A stretch of 64,000 nucleotides of DNA from Burkholderia paludis (GCF_000732615.1 NZ_JPGL01000044.1:1-64000); one strand, 5' to 3'; shown: positions 44,626-52,817, counted from the stretch's first letter. Numbers and translations: made by a program. The notes: generated by a model not told the origin, from the letters alone.

Positions 44626-45438
44626 ATGAAATGTCCGCCACGCGCCGTGTTCGCCGCCCTCGTGCTCACCCTCGCGCAAGCCGCGTTCGCGCAGGCGCCG
44701 GGAACGGTCCGTCTCGAGGACATGACCTGGACCGAACTGCGCGACAGCGTACGCGCCGGAAAGACCACCATCCTGATTCCGATCGGCGGGACCGAGCAAA
44801 GCGGGCCGTACGTCGCGCTCGGCAAGCACAACGCGCGGGTCAAGGTCCTGTCCGAGCGGATCGCGGAAGGCCTCGGCAACGCGATCGTCGCGCCCGTCAT
44901 TGCGTACGTGCCGGAAGGCGGCTATGCGCCGCCGACGTCGCACATGCGCTTCCCGGGCACCATCACCGTGACTGACGACGTCTTCGAAAAGACCCTCGAG
45001 TCCACGGCCAACAGTTTCCGGGTTCACGGTTTCACGAACATCGTGTTCCTCGGCGATCACGGCGGCTACCAGAACGACATCCGGCAGTCGGTCGCCCGAC
45101 TCAACAAGTCGTGGGCCGGCACCGGCGCGCGCGCGTTCGTGCCGGCCGAATACTACGGCACCAGTTCGGACGGTTACGCGCAGATCCTGCGCGAGCACGG
45201 CGTACCGGCCGCGGATATCGGCACCCATGCGGGGCTCGCCGATACGTCGCTGCTGCTGGCGGTCGCGCCGGGCATGGTCAGGGCCGACGCGCTGCACAAC
45301 GCCGCGAAGCCCGGCGCCGTCGACGGCGTGTACGGCGGCGATCCGCGTCACGCCAGCGCCGAACTCGGCCGGCTGGGGACCGACGCCATCGTGTCGCGCA
45401 CCGTGGACGCCATCCGGAAGGCCGTCGCCGCCCGCTGA
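44626..45438 (+). CDS. Secreted creatininase-family hydrolase with altered metal site
   Basis: A 270-residue creatininase-fold protein with a Sec signal peptide (hydrophobic core AVFAALVLTLAQAAFA, likely cleavage after AFA near residue 22). The family motif normally reads G.TEQHG.H...GTD; here it is GGTEQSGPYVALGKHN (about residues 54-69), so the first His is Ser and the Asp position is His. FLGDHGGYQND replaces NGHGGN. The metal site may therefore be rearranged or the protein inactive as an amidohydrolase. It precedes a beta-propeller gene on the same strand, and the two may act together in the periplasm. Confidence 0.85.
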   Translation: MKCPPRAVFAALVLTLAQAAFAQAPGTVRLEDMTWTELRDSVRAGKTTILIPIGGTEQSGPYVALGKHNARVKVLSERIAEGLGNAIVAPVIAYVPEGGYAPPTSHMRFPGTITVTDDVFEKTLESTANSFRVHGFTNIVFLGDHGGYQNDIRQSVARLNKSWAGTGARAFVPAEYYGTSSDGYAQILREHGVPAADIGTHAGLADTSLLLAVAPGMVRADALHNAAKPGAVDGVYGGDPRHASAELGRLGTDAIVSRTVDAIRKAVAAR

Positions 45439-45528
45439 CGCCGCTGCCACGTCGCGCGACAGTTCCGCCGTTCCGCTTTTTACCGTTCCAGCGCCGTTCC
45501 GTTCAAGCCATCGCCCAGGGGCACCGTC

Positions 45529-46713
45529 ATGCAGCTGCGCCTTCGCCGTCACCGTCACATCCGCTTCTCCCGTTTCGCGTTCGCCGCCGCCGCGGCGCTT
45601 GCCGGCTTCGGTGTCCGCGCCGCGCTCGCGGCGTCCGCCGTCGCGACCGTACCCGGCATGCCGCCCGTCGTCGACCCCGGCAACCTGTACAGCGAAGCGC
45701 AGGCCGGTCACATGAGCGCGGCGGTGGCGGGGGCGTTGCCGCGCGTCTACGTGCCGAACCTGAGATCGAACGACGTCTACGTGATCGACCCGGCCACCTA
45801 CAAGGTCGTCGACCGGTTCGCCGTCGGCCGCAGCCCGCAGCACGTCGTGCCCGCGTGGGATCTGCAGACGCTGTGGGTGGCGAACAATGCGGAAGGGCGG
45901 ACCGACGGCAGCCTGACGCCGATCGATCCGAAGACGGGCAAGCCCGGCCCGGAAGTGAGCGTCGACGACCCGTACAACATGTATTTCACGCCCGACGGTC
46001 AGGATGCGATCGTGGTGGCCGAGGCGCATGCGCGGCTCGACTTCCGCGATCCGCACACGATGGCGCTGAAATCGAGCCTCGATGTCCCGCAATGCAAGGG
46101 GATCAACCACGCCGATTTCTCGATCGACGGCCGGTATGCGCTTTTCACGTGCGAGTTCGGCGGCAAGCTCGCCAAGATCGATCTCGTGAACCGCAAGGTG
46201 GTCGGCTACCTCGAACTCGACCGGAAGGGGATGCCGCAGGACATTCGCGTGTCGCCGGACGGCAAGGTGTTCTATGTCGCCGACATGATGGCCGACGGCG
46301 TGTACCTGGTCGACGGCGACCGCTTCGCGAAGACCGGCTTCATCCGGACCGGCGTCGGCACCCACGGGTTGTATCCGAGCCGCGACGGCGCCCGGCTCTA
46401 TATCGCGAATCGCGGCTCCAACCTCGTGCACGGGCCGCGCCACGGCAAGGGCAGCGTCTCGGTTCTCGATTTCGCGACGCGCAAGGTGGTCGCGACCTGG
46501 CCGATTCCCGGCGGCGGCAGCCCCGACATGGGCAACGTGAGCGCCGACGGCAAGACGCTGTGGCTGTCGGGCCGCTTCGACGACGTCGTCTATGCGATCG
46601 ACACCGCGAGCGGCGCGGTCCGGTCGATTCCCGTCGGCATGGAGCCGCACGGCCTCACGGTGTGGCCGCAACCGGGCCGCTATTCGCTCGGCCATACGGG
46701 AAACATGCGCTAG
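45529..46713 (+). CDS. Periplasmic YncE-like beta-propeller protein
   Basis: A 394-residue protein with an Arg-rich N-terminus and hydrophobic stretch (FRFAFAAAAALAGFGVRAALA-like segment at about 14-34), consistent with export by Sec or Tat, followed by seven-bladed YncE/NHL-type repeats. Repeats show as RVYVPNLRSNDVYVIDPATY, TLWVANNAEG, YALFTCEFGGKLAKIDL, VFYVADMMADGVYLVDG, LYIANRGSNLV and TLWLSGRFDDVVYAIDTASG. Such propellers bind partner molecules or act in electron or metal handling; the ligand is unknown. It sits 90 bases after the creatininase-family gene. Confidence 0.88.
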   Translation: MQLRLRRHRHIRFSRFAFAAAAALAGFGVRAALAASAVATVPGMPPVVDPGNLYSEAQAGHMSAAVAGALPRVYVPNLRSNDVYVIDPATYKVVDRFAVGRSPQHVVPAWDLQTLWVANNAEGRTDGSLTPIDPKTGKPGPEVSVDDPYNMYFTPDGQDAIVVAEAHARLDFRDPHTMALKSSLDVPQCKGINHADFSIDGRYALFTCEFGGKLAKIDLVNRKVVGYLELDRKGMPQDIRVSPDGKVFYVADMMADGVYLVDGDRFAKTGFIRTGVGTHGLYPSRDGARLYIANRGSNLVHGPRHGKGSVSVLDFATRKVVATWPIPGGGSPDMGNVSADGKTLWLSGRFDDVVYAIDTASGAVRSIPVGMEPHGLTVWPQPGRYSLGHTGNMR

Positions 46714-46738
46714 GCCGCGGCGAGCATCTTCCGGCGCG

Positions 46739-46763
46739 ACGGCCGCTCGACGCGGGCGGCCGT
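46739..46763. terminator. Hairpin between beta-propeller and response-regulator genes
   Basis: ACGGCCGC (46739-46746) pairs with GCGGCCGT (46756-46763), flanked by GGCGCG and GCGCC that can extend it. It lies between convergent gene ends. No T-run is present. Confidence 0.4.
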
Positions 46764-46795
46764 GCGCCGCGCCGGGCCGCCTGCGAGGCGGTGCG

Positions 46796-47506
46796 TCACT
46801 CCCACGCGTGCTTGCTGAATTGATAGCCCTTGGAGCGGATCGTCTTGATTCGCCTCGGTTCCATGACGTCGTCGCACAGCTTGCGGCGCAGCTTCGAGAT
46901 GCGGCAGTCGATCGAACGGTCGAGGCCGTCGAACTCGATGCCGCGCAACAGCAGCGTCAGGTCTTCGCGGGTGACCACCTCGCCGGCGCGGCACGCCAGG
47001 GCCCACAGCAGGTCGAATTCGGTCGACGTCAGGCGCGGCGCGCTGCCGTCCGGAAGGCGAACCTTGCGGTCCGCGCGATCGATCGAAAACTTGCCGAACT
47101 CGAAGCGCTGCGGCGATGCGGGCGCGCAGTCGGCCGGCCGAATCCGGAGCCGTCTCAGCTGGGCCTTGATCCGCGCGAGCAGGATGCGCGGCTCGACCGG
47201 CTTGTGGAGGAAGTCGTCCGCGCCGAATTCCAGGCCGAGCAACTCGTCGAACTGCTCGTTGCGGGCCGTCATCATGATGATGACGCCGTCGTACTGCAGG
47301 CGGGCGTCGCGGCAGATCTCGAAGCCGTCCTTGCCCGGCAGGTTGATGTCGAGCAGCACCAGGTCGGGGCGGTGCGTGACGATCGTGGATACGGCGTCGG
47401 TGCCGTCGAACAGGGTGTCCACCTCGTACTGATGCTTGCGCAGATAGTCTGCGATCAGCGCGGACAGATGAACGTCGTCTTCGACGAGCAGGATTCGGAT
47501 GGGCAT
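46796..47506 (-). CDS. OmpR-family response regulator (orphan)
   Basis: A 236-residue two-component regulator. The receiver domain has the acidic pair in LVEDDVHL, the phosphoacceptor Asp in LVLLDINLPGKDG (near residue 52) and the conserved Lys in FLHKPVEPR. The C-terminal winged helix is of OmpR/PhoB type (FEFGKFSIDRADRKVRL, then LTSTEFDLLWALACRAGEVVTRE). I chose the ATG at 47506 because the receiver begins there; upstream in-frame sequence is noise. No histidine kinase gene is adjacent, so its partner is elsewhere. Confidence 0.92.
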   Translation of the reverse strand: MPIRILLVEDDVHLSALIADYLRKHQYEVDTLFDGTDAVSTIVTHRPDLVLLDINLPGKDGFEICRDARLQYDGVIIMMTARNEQFDELLGLEFGADDFLHKPVEPRILLARIKAQLRRLRIRPADCAPASPQRFEFGKFSIDRADRKVRLPDGSAPRLTSTEFDLLWALACRAGEVVTREDLTLLLRGIEFDGLDRSIDCRISKLRRKLCDDVMEPRRIKTIRSKGYQFSKHAWE

Positions 47507-48134
47507 CTCTGAACGAGGGGGCAAAACGGGACAATGGCGAGCGGTCAGGCCCGGTCCGAACAGGGGGTAACCGAAGAGAGGCGCATGATACTGCGAAACA
47601 TTCCGTTGGAATGTGCTGAAATCTGCATCGCCCGGCGTGCCGGTGCGGCGTGCAAACCGGCGCCGCCGCGTACAACGCGTACGGGTGGCGAGGCCGGATC
47701 GCGGTGTTGGCGAATGGCGCGGGATCCTGATGCGACGGCCCGGCGCGAGATCCGGCGCGTCGCCGGACAGGATGCGGGACGAGGTGTCGTCGGGTACCAT
47801 CCGCGCACGGCTTGCGCATACGCCTGTCCCGGGCGCTCGTCGGTGCGAAGCCGGTAAAGATTACTCGACATATCATTACAAAATATTACGTACCGGATGG
47901 TACAGGGTTTCATACAATCGCTGCAATTGCATGGCGGCCGACGCGTTCGCCGGTTGCCGCGCGGTCCTGGAACGGATCGCGCATGCGAGGGCGGTGACCG
48001 ATGGCGCACGATGGTCCGTCGTTGCCCGTTCGGCACATCTTGCCGATGTCGAGCGCGCACGGGCCGGCGGCAATGTCGCACCGGCCTGCCGGCGCAATCG
48101 GGCAGACGGCATGAATCTCTGATAGGAATGCGAA
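47507..48134. other. Intergenic region upstream of the response regulator
   Basis: About 630 bases without a convincing gene. A clear AT-rich island at about 47858-47925 is the likely promoter zone for the response regulator and includes the short inverted repeat GTACC-GGAT-GGTAC (47890-47903). The rest shows only chance frames. Confidence 0.45.
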
Positions 48135-48461
48135 ATGACGCCGCTTCAAATCGTCCGGAGTCTCGATTCACTCACGAACGCGATCGAGGCCGCGATCGTC
48201 CGCGCCGACTGGAGCGAGGCCGTACGCGCCGCGGAAACCCGTTCGAGTTTCCTGATGGCGCTGGTGCCCGATCAGCCGGACGAGGTCCGGGCGGCGATCG
48301 GGAGAATGCGGGAAACCGATCTCCGGATCACCACCGCCGCGCGGGAAACGCTGGAAACCCTCGTTGCCGAGGGCCGGCAGGCGTTGCACGAGGCGCAGCA
48401 GGCGGCACAGGCGCTGGCGATGCAGTCGCTGTCGTCCACGGCCGATACCGTGGCGTCCTGA
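48135..48461 (+). CDS. Small helical protein of unknown function
   Basis: A 108-residue, almost entirely helical protein. It begins MTPLQIVRSLDSLTNAIEAA, then IVRADWSEAVRAAETRSSFLMAL, and ends with a Gln/Ala-rich helix (ALHEAQQAAQALAMQSL). The layout slightly recalls FliT-like chaperones, but I do not see a safe match. GGA lies ahead of the ATG at 48135. No flagellar genes are nearby. Confidence 0.7.
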   Translation: MTPLQIVRSLDSLTNAIEAAIVRADWSEAVRAAETRSSFLMALVPDQPDEVRAAIGRMRETDLRITTAARETLETLVAEGRQALHEAQQAAQALAMQSLSSTADTVAS

Positions 48462-48568
48462 TTTCCTTCCTTGGCCGCATGCGTTTCATTGCCCCCGGCG
48501 ATGCACATGTTCCATGCGCGGACAGGTTTCTGAAAGTACCTGCCGCGGCTTAATGTTTCGGTGGCGGT

Positions 48569-48790
48569 ATGCAATTTCGAAAGCGCGTCAGTTATGTCGA
48601 TGCAACCCGCTGGTTCGTCGACGGCGATCACGAGCGGGTGGAGAGCCGGCAGGGCGGACAGGCGGTCGCCACGCCGGAGGGCTGGCGCATGGTGAAGCCC
48701 GGCGACTGGATCTTGCGTGACGAGTGCGGCAATTGCTGGCCGATGGACGACATGCTCTTCGCGAGCCTCTATGAACCCGTTGCCGAGTGA
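48569..48790 (+). CDS. Small hypothetical protein (73 residues)
   Basis: A 73-residue protein with a beta-rich pattern: MQFRKRVSYVDATRWFVDGD, then GWRMVKPGDWILRDECGNCW with a C-x-x-C at residues about 53-56, ending MLFASLYEPVAE. The 'KPGDWI' and 'Y.P' elements resemble short phage or plasmid proteins that replace a PGDW motif, suggesting a phage-derived domain. No other phage gene is near. Function unknown. Confidence 0.65.
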   Translation: MQFRKRVSYVDATRWFVDGDHERVESRQGGQAVATPEGWRMVKPGDWILRDECGNCWPMDDMLFASLYEPVAE

Positions 48791-48852
48791 GCGGGACAAT
48801 GCGCCGGCATCGCAACCCGATGCCGCACGCCTTCGATAACCGGCCGGCCCGC

Positions 48853-49392
48853 CTACCGGCTCGCGCGCGATAACAGCAGCGAATCGGTGTCGTTGAACCG
48901 GATCGGCGCCGGTTCGCCATACCCGGCCTTCCGCGCCACGCGGATCGACGCCACATTCGCGGGCGCGATCAGGCACACGCTGCGCTCGAACCGCCGCTGC
49001 CCGTCGAGCCACGCGAGCGCGGCGGCGAGCGCCTCGCTCGCATAGCCCTTGCCGTGCGCCCACGTCGCGAGCGCCCATCCAGCCTCCGGCACGCCGCGAA
49101 TCGACGGCTCGATGAGCCGGTGGAAATCGGCGAACCCGATATCGCCGACGTAGCGGCCCGACGCCTTCTCGCGAATCGCCCAATACCCGTACCCGAGCAG
49201 CGGCCAGAGCCCGCGATACGCGAGCATGCGCATCCACGAATCGCGCGGCGCGGACGGCTTGCCGTTGAAGATGTGCGCGACGACGTCGGGCTCGGTCCAC
49301 ATCGTGGCGAGCGCGTCGAAGTCGCCGAGCGGATGGCCTTCGAGGATGAGGCGCGGCGTGTCGAGCACGGGGGGAGACGAGACGGGCGGCAT
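48853..49392 (-). CDS. GNAT-family N-acetyltransferase (RimJ/RimL type)
   Basis: A 179-residue acetyltransferase. DTPRLILEGHPLGDFDALATM at the N-terminus is the RimJ/RimL-type opening. Acetyl-CoA-binding strand and loop are GWALATWAHGKGYASEALAAAL (about residues 110-131, with the Q/RxxGxG/A variant HGKGYA), and CLIAPANVASIRVARKAGY is the C-terminal motif. I chose the ATG at 49392 over an upstream one in noise. Substrate could be a ribosomal protein N-terminus, another protein or a small amine. Confidence 0.88.
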   Translation of the reverse strand: MPPVSSPPVLDTPRLILEGHPLGDFDALATMWTEPDVVAHIFNGKPSAPRDSWMRMLAYRGLWPLLGYGYWAIREKASGRYVGDIGFADFHRLIEPSIRGVPEAGWALATWAHGKGYASEALAAALAWLDGQRRFERSVCLIAPANVASIRVARKAGYGEPAPIRFNDTDSLLLSRASR

Positions 49393-49458
49393 CGCGGATT
49401 CCGGAGGGGCGGCGCGAAATGATAGCAAAGCCGCCGGCCGTGCGGCCGCGCGCGCGGC

Positions 49459-49680
49459 CTACTTGCGGCTTTTCAGGAAGGTTCGTCCCGCAGGCGTGAT
49501 CGACGCGCCGGAGCGGCCGTGCGCGGAATGGCTGACGAAGCCCGCGTTGACGAGTTCCCGTGCGATCGACCAGCCGAGCGCCGGTGCGTCGCGGCCGTAG
49601 CGGACGTCGGCGAGGCGCTCGAGCGCCCAGATCGCGGAGGCCGACAGGTTGGGGGCGTTTGACGTGAAGGTGTCGCTCAT
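49459..49680 (-). CDS. Small hypothetical protein, possible winged-helix
   Basis: A 73-residue protein: MSDTFTSNAPNLSASAIWALERL, then GWSIARELVNAGFVSHSAHGRSGASITPAGRTFLKSRK in the second half (quoted in two parts: GWSIARELVNAGFVSHSA and SGASITPAGRTFLKSRK). The end resembles the wing of a MarR/PadR-type DNA-binding domain (ITPAGR). It is 66 bases upstream of the acetyltransferase gene on the same strand, so they may form an operon. GAGGAAG precedes the ATG at 49680. Confidence 0.65.
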   Translation of the reverse strand: MSDTFTSNAPNLSASAIWALERLADVRYGRDAPALGWSIARELVNAGFVSHSAHGRSGASITPAGRTFLKSRK

Positions 49681-49745
49681 CGCTTCCTCGTGGAGTGGGG
49701 ATACGGGTGGACGGTGCAAGGCCGTGGCGTCGCGCGGCGCGCGAA

Positions 49746-50009
49746 TCAGCGGGCCTGCAGCAGGGGGAGCAGCGCCTGCAGCGCCGCCTCTTCATCGGGC
49801 CCGGTGGCCAGCACTTGCGCGGACGTGCCGCCGTGTACCTGCAGCGACGCGATCGCGGCGCTGTCCTTCGCGTTTCCGTCGTGCCCGTTCGCGATCAGCC
49901 GGATGTCGCTTTCGAAGCGGCGTGCCGCGTCGACGGCCGCCTCGCGTGCGGCGCTGCCACGGTTGCGGTTCCACGCGGGGCCGAGCTGAATGTACACAAC
50001 GGTTGCCAC
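49746..50009 (-). CDS. HPr-like phosphocarrier protein lacking the active-site histidine
   Basis: An 87-residue protein with the HPr pattern in its second half: AARRFESDIRLIANG, then AKDSAAIASLQVHGGTSAQVLATG and DEEAALQALLPLL, which parallels the SDI.L..NG.....S......L....G..I...A.G.DE..AL..L pattern of HPr. The N-terminal GLHARPA loop with the phosphorylated histidine is replaced by a stretch without His (LGPAWNRNRGSAAREAA), so it cannot be a normal PTS phosphocarrier. The GTG at 50009 gives an 87-residue protein, matching HPr length; GGAGG lies about 12 bases ahead. A regulatory or decoy role is possible. Confidence 0.75.
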   Translation of the reverse strand: MATVVYIQLGPAWNRNRGSAAREAAVDAARRFESDIRLIANGHDGNAKDSAAIASLQVHGGTSAQVLATGPDEEAALQALLPLLQAR

Positions 50010-50418
50010 GATGGGAGAAAGCCTCCGGACAGGTGGTCGGGGCCGGGGCGCGGCGCCGGGCGGCCAGGGCCCCGGGCGGGCGCGAAACGCGGCTTCGCGA
50101 CGCGGGTTGGGTACAGCGGGAGACCGGGCTCCGGCGCTTCGCAGCGGAATCGCGCCGCGCCGGCCCGGCGTGTGCAAGGCGCCATCCGGTGCGAACACGC
50201 CGGCATCCTCATTGAAGCTGCCTTCATGTTCGCTGAACGTTGCAGGTTCTGCGATTATAATGCATCGTCCAGAATATGTGTATTGCATTATAATGTCGTG
50301 TGCGCCGATATCCGCCTGCCGCCGTGGCGGCGGGCTTGTCCGGGCCGCACGGGCCCGCGCGCAGCCTGCTCGCCGGGCATGATTGACCGACCTGAACTTC
50401 TCCCGAATGGACGCTGCA
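50010..50418. other. Divergent control region between HPr-like gene and yjdM
   Basis: About 410 bases without a gene. It contains an AT-rich core with the 11-base inverted repeat ATTATAATGCA / TGCATTATAAT listed separately, each arm including a TATAAT sequence. The rest is GC-rich non-coding DNA. Confidence 0.5.
50254..50294. promoter_or_regulatory. Perfect 11-base inverted repeat with TATAAT in each arm
   Basis: ATTATAATGCA (50254-50264) and TGCATTATAAT (50284-50294) with a 19-base spacer. Placed between divergent genes, it may combine two opposed -10 elements or a regulator site. AT-rich sequence of this length is rare in this GC-rich window. Confidence 0.5.
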
Positions 50419-50763
50419 ATGAACGCTGCCCCCGCCTGCCCGCAATGCGCGATGGAAAACACTTACCCGGACGGCACGCTGACCGTCTGCGCGGACTGCG
50501 GCCATGAGTGGTCGGCCGGCGCCGGCGCCGAAGCGGGCGACGAGCCGGCGGGCGACGTCGTCAAGGACGCGAACGGCAATGTGCTGTCGGACGGCGATTC
50601 GGTCGTGCTGATCAAGGATCTGCGCGTGAAGGGTTCGTCGATCACGCTGAAGATGGGCACCAAGGTCAAGAGCATCCGGCTCGTCGGCGGCGATCACGAG
50701 GTCGATTGCAAGACCGACATGGGCGGGTTCATGCTGAAGGCCTGCTACCTGAAGAAAGTCTGA
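50419..50763 (+). CDS. yjdM: YjdM/PhnA-family zinc-ribbon protein
   Basis: A 114-residue protein of the PhnA/YjdM family. Two C-x-x-C pairs (CPQC at about 7-10 and CADC at about 24-27) form the N-terminal zinc ribbon, and the C-terminal domain carries DANGNVLSDGDSVVLIKDLRV and MGTKVKSIRLVGGDHEVDCK. Length is close to E. coli PhnA. I chose the ATG at 50419; in-frame ATG at 50407 and TTG at 50383 are possible. Despite the old 'phosphonoacetate hydrolase' and 'alkylphosphonate uptake' labels, the function is unresolved; no phn operon is near. Confidence 0.9.
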   Translation: MNAAPACPQCAMENTYPDGTLTVCADCGHEWSAGAGAEAGDEPAGDVVKDANGNVLSDGDSVVLIKDLRVKGSSITLKMGTKVKSIRLVGGDHEVDCKTDMGGFMLKACYLKKV

Positions 50764-50801
50764 GCGCGCGCCTGGCGCCGCCCGCCATCGCCTGCCCGCG
50801 C

Positions 50802-51638
50802 ATGATCGACGATCGAACTTCCTACGACGCGTTCGTCCGGTTCCTGGCGACGCCCCTGAACGACGGCCGGCCTTTCGTGCTGGAGACGCAGCACGCCGTC
50901 TCGCTGCACTTCGATCATTTCGGCACGCAGAGTTACATGTCGCTCAGGGACCCGGTCAGGCTCGAGCTCGGCTATACGCGCGTGATGATGGGCTTCCTGC
51001 TGCTGCAGCCGGCGCCTGCGCATATCTGCATGCTCGGGCTGGGCGGCGGCTCGCTCGCGAAGTATTGCCACCGGCACCTGCCCGGCGCGGCGATCGACGC
51101 GGTCGAGATCAATCCGGACGTGATCGCGCTGCGCGACGTGTTCAGGATTCCTGCCGATGATTCGCGTTTGACGGTGCTGTGCGCCGACGGCGCGGATCAT
51201 GTGAGGCGGGCGGACGTCCGGGCGGACGTGATCCTGCACGATGCATTCGTCGCCGACGGCACGCCGGGCCGGTGCACGGGGGCGGCCTTCCTCGGCGCGT
51301 GCCACGAGCGCCTGAGCGAAACCGGCGTGCTGGCGATCAACTTCATGGACGACGATCCGGCGCTGCCGCACCATCTCGAACAGTTGCGCTCGGTGTTCGG
51401 TGCGTCCTGTGCGCTGGTGCCGTGCGGCGATGACAACAACTTCATCGCGTTCGCATGGAAGGGCGGCGGCAAGCTGCCGTCGCTGCGCATCCTGCTCGAG
51501 CGCGCGCTCGCGTGCGAACGGGCCGGCGAACTCAAGCTGGCGGCTACCGCGCGGCGCATGAAGGCCGGCGAGGGCATCGAGCCGCGGCGGCTGGTCTGGC
51601 GTGCGCAATCGCACGGGAGATGGGAGTTCGGCGCGTAA
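50802..51638 (+). CDS. Spermidine-synthase-like (SAM-dependent) protein
   Basis: A 278-residue protein with the spermidine synthase/spermine synthase-like Rossmann domain. The N-terminal strand domain reads RPFVLETQHAVSLHFDHFGT, followed by the SAM-type loop CMLGLGGGSLAKYCHRHLP (about 79-97), VEINPDVIAL and ADVILHDAFVADG. The last Asp and acidic pocket are partly kept, so aminopropyl transfer is possible, but family members without the full polyamine site are common. The ATG at 50802 follows yjdM by 38 bases, so they may be co-transcribed. It is convergent with a small RHH gene. Confidence 0.85.
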   Translation: MIDDRTSYDAFVRFLATPLNDGRPFVLETQHAVSLHFDHFGTQSYMSLRDPVRLELGYTRVMMGFLLLQPAPAHICMLGLGGGSLAKYCHRHLPGAAIDAVEINPDVIALRDVFRIPADDSRLTVLCADGADHVRRADVRADVILHDAFVADGTPGRCTGAAFLGACHERLSETGVLAINFMDDDPALPHHLEQLRSVFGASCALVPCGDDNNFIAFAWKGGGKLPSLRILLERALACERAGELKLAATARRMKAGEGIEPRRLVWRAQSHGRWEFGA

Positions 51639-51675
51639 GCGGCGCCGCGGGTGCGGCCCGGGCGGCCGCGCTTAC
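51635..51675. terminator. Convergent hairpin spanning both stop codons
   Basis: GTAAGCG (51635-51641) pairs with CGCTTAC (51669-51675), and the two stop codons of the convergent genes lie in the arms. Inner GC-rich sequence can add pairs. It is a natural shared terminator. Confidence 0.45.
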
Positions 51676-51857
51676 TTCACGCGCTTGCCGAGCGCGCTTC
51701 GGGTCTTGTACGTCACGCCGTGCCGGTCGAGATACTCGCGGATCAGTTGCCGCACGACTTGCGACGGCGTGAGATCCTGCTCCGCGCAGAGCATCTCGAA
51801 GGCTTCCTTTTTCGCGGGGTCGATCAGGACGGTCAGGCGGGCGGTTTTCGTTTCCAT
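51672..51857 (-). CDS. Ribbon-helix-helix (CopG-like) small DNA-binding protein
   Basis: A 61-residue protein with the RHH layout: N-terminal strand TARLTVLIDPAKKEAFEMLC, then helix-turn-helix TPSQVVRQLIREYLDRHGV, with a basic tail (YKTRSALGKRVK). RHH proteins of this size usually dimerise on palindromic operators as repressors or antitoxins. No toxin-like gene follows. An AT-rich stretch with ATTATAAT lies just upstream at about 51882-51900. Target unknown. Confidence 0.8.
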   Translation of the reverse strand: METKTARLTVLIDPAKKEAFEMLCAEQDLTPSQVVRQLIREYLDRHGVTYKTRSALGKRVK

Positions 51858-51944
51858 TGCGGGGCGAGGCTGGTCGGTATGTTAATCAAATTATAATCGA
51901 TCCGCTTTCCGGGCCACAGCCGGAAACGTTGCGCGGGTGCGCGC

Positions 51945-52703
51945 TCAGCGCCTGCCGCGCAGCAACGCGAGCAGGTCGTCGGCCACCGGCACGATCGCGA
52001 GCGTGACGAGCACCGCGGCGAGCGGCACGGTCGACACGTAGCCGGCATGCTTGAAGCCGATCGCGCCGGCCAGGCCGCCGACGAAGAACGACGCGAGCAT
52101 CGTCGCGTGAATCCGCAGTTTCGAGCGGTTGGCGATGACCGCGAGCGCATCGACGTCGGCTGCCGACCGATTCCAGTAGAACAGCTTCCCGAGTTCGATG
52201 CCGAGATCGGTCACGATGCCGGTCATGTGCGTCGTGCGGATCTCCGCGCCCGACAGCTTCGTGATCGTCGCGTTCTGCAGCCCCATGATGAAGCAGAGCA
52301 GCGTGACCGTTACCGGCACGAAGAAGGTTTCCCACAGCGCGAGGTGGCTGCCGAGCAGCCCGAACAGCAGCAGCAGGGCGGCCTCGAGCAGCAGCGGCAG
52401 CATGAACTGGCTCTGCAGGCCGCGGCGGCGGCCCCAGTTGACGAGGATCGCCGAGCAGCTGGCGCCGATCAGGAACGAACCGAGCGAGCTGATGCCGGCC
52501 AGCGCGAGCCGCACGTCGCCGAGCGCCGTCTGGTCGGCGATCGCCGAGACGATGCCGCTCATGTGCGACGTGTATTGCCTGACCGCGAGGAAGCCGCCGG
52601 CGTTGGCCGCGCCGGCGACGAACGCCAGCGAAAACCCGAGCTGGCGGTTCGCCGTCGCGCTGCGGTGTTTTCCCGTCAGGTTTCGAAAGTACTGCGCTGG
52701 CAT
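51945..52703 (-). CDS. DUF1275 (YoaK-like) membrane protein
   Basis: A 252-residue inner-membrane protein of the DUF1275/YoaK family with about six hydrophobic segments. The family opening is LGFSLAFVAGAANAGGFLAV (about 22-41) and TSHMSGIVSAIADQTALGD; the second half has CFIMGLQNATITKLSGAEIRTTHMTGIVTDLG, split here as CFIMGLQNATITKLSG and TTHMTGIVTDLG. I chose the ATG at 52703; a longer form would begin at 52808. The region upstream carries a 19-base palindrome that resembles a Fur box. Function unknown; transport or stress roles are proposed for relatives. Confidence 0.87.
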   Translation of the reverse strand: MPAQYFRNLTGKHRSATANRQLGFSLAFVAGAANAGGFLAVRQYTSHMSGIVSAIADQTALGDVRLALAGISSLGSFLIGASCSAILVNWGRRRGLQSQFMLPLLLEAALLLLFGLLGSHLALWETFFVPVTVTLLCFIMGLQNATITKLSGAEIRTTHMTGIVTDLGIELGKLFYWNRSAADVDALAVIANRSKLRIHATMLASFFVGGLAGAIGFKHAGYVSTVPLAAVLVTLAIVPVADDLLALLRGRR

Positions 52704-52817
52704 AGGGGCTTCGCTCGATCGCCGCGAATCGCGGGCGCGGACAGGTCGACCGGCGCCGGACGACGGCGGATGCGCTGCCGCCGCCGGCTGCCGGGTCTCA
52801 TGCATCATGTGATGGAC

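Noticed and set aside
46796-48134. Possible histidine kinase gene upstream of the response regulator
   Set aside because: No frame in the roughly 630 bases upstream encodes a kinase domain; the next genes are small and unrelated.
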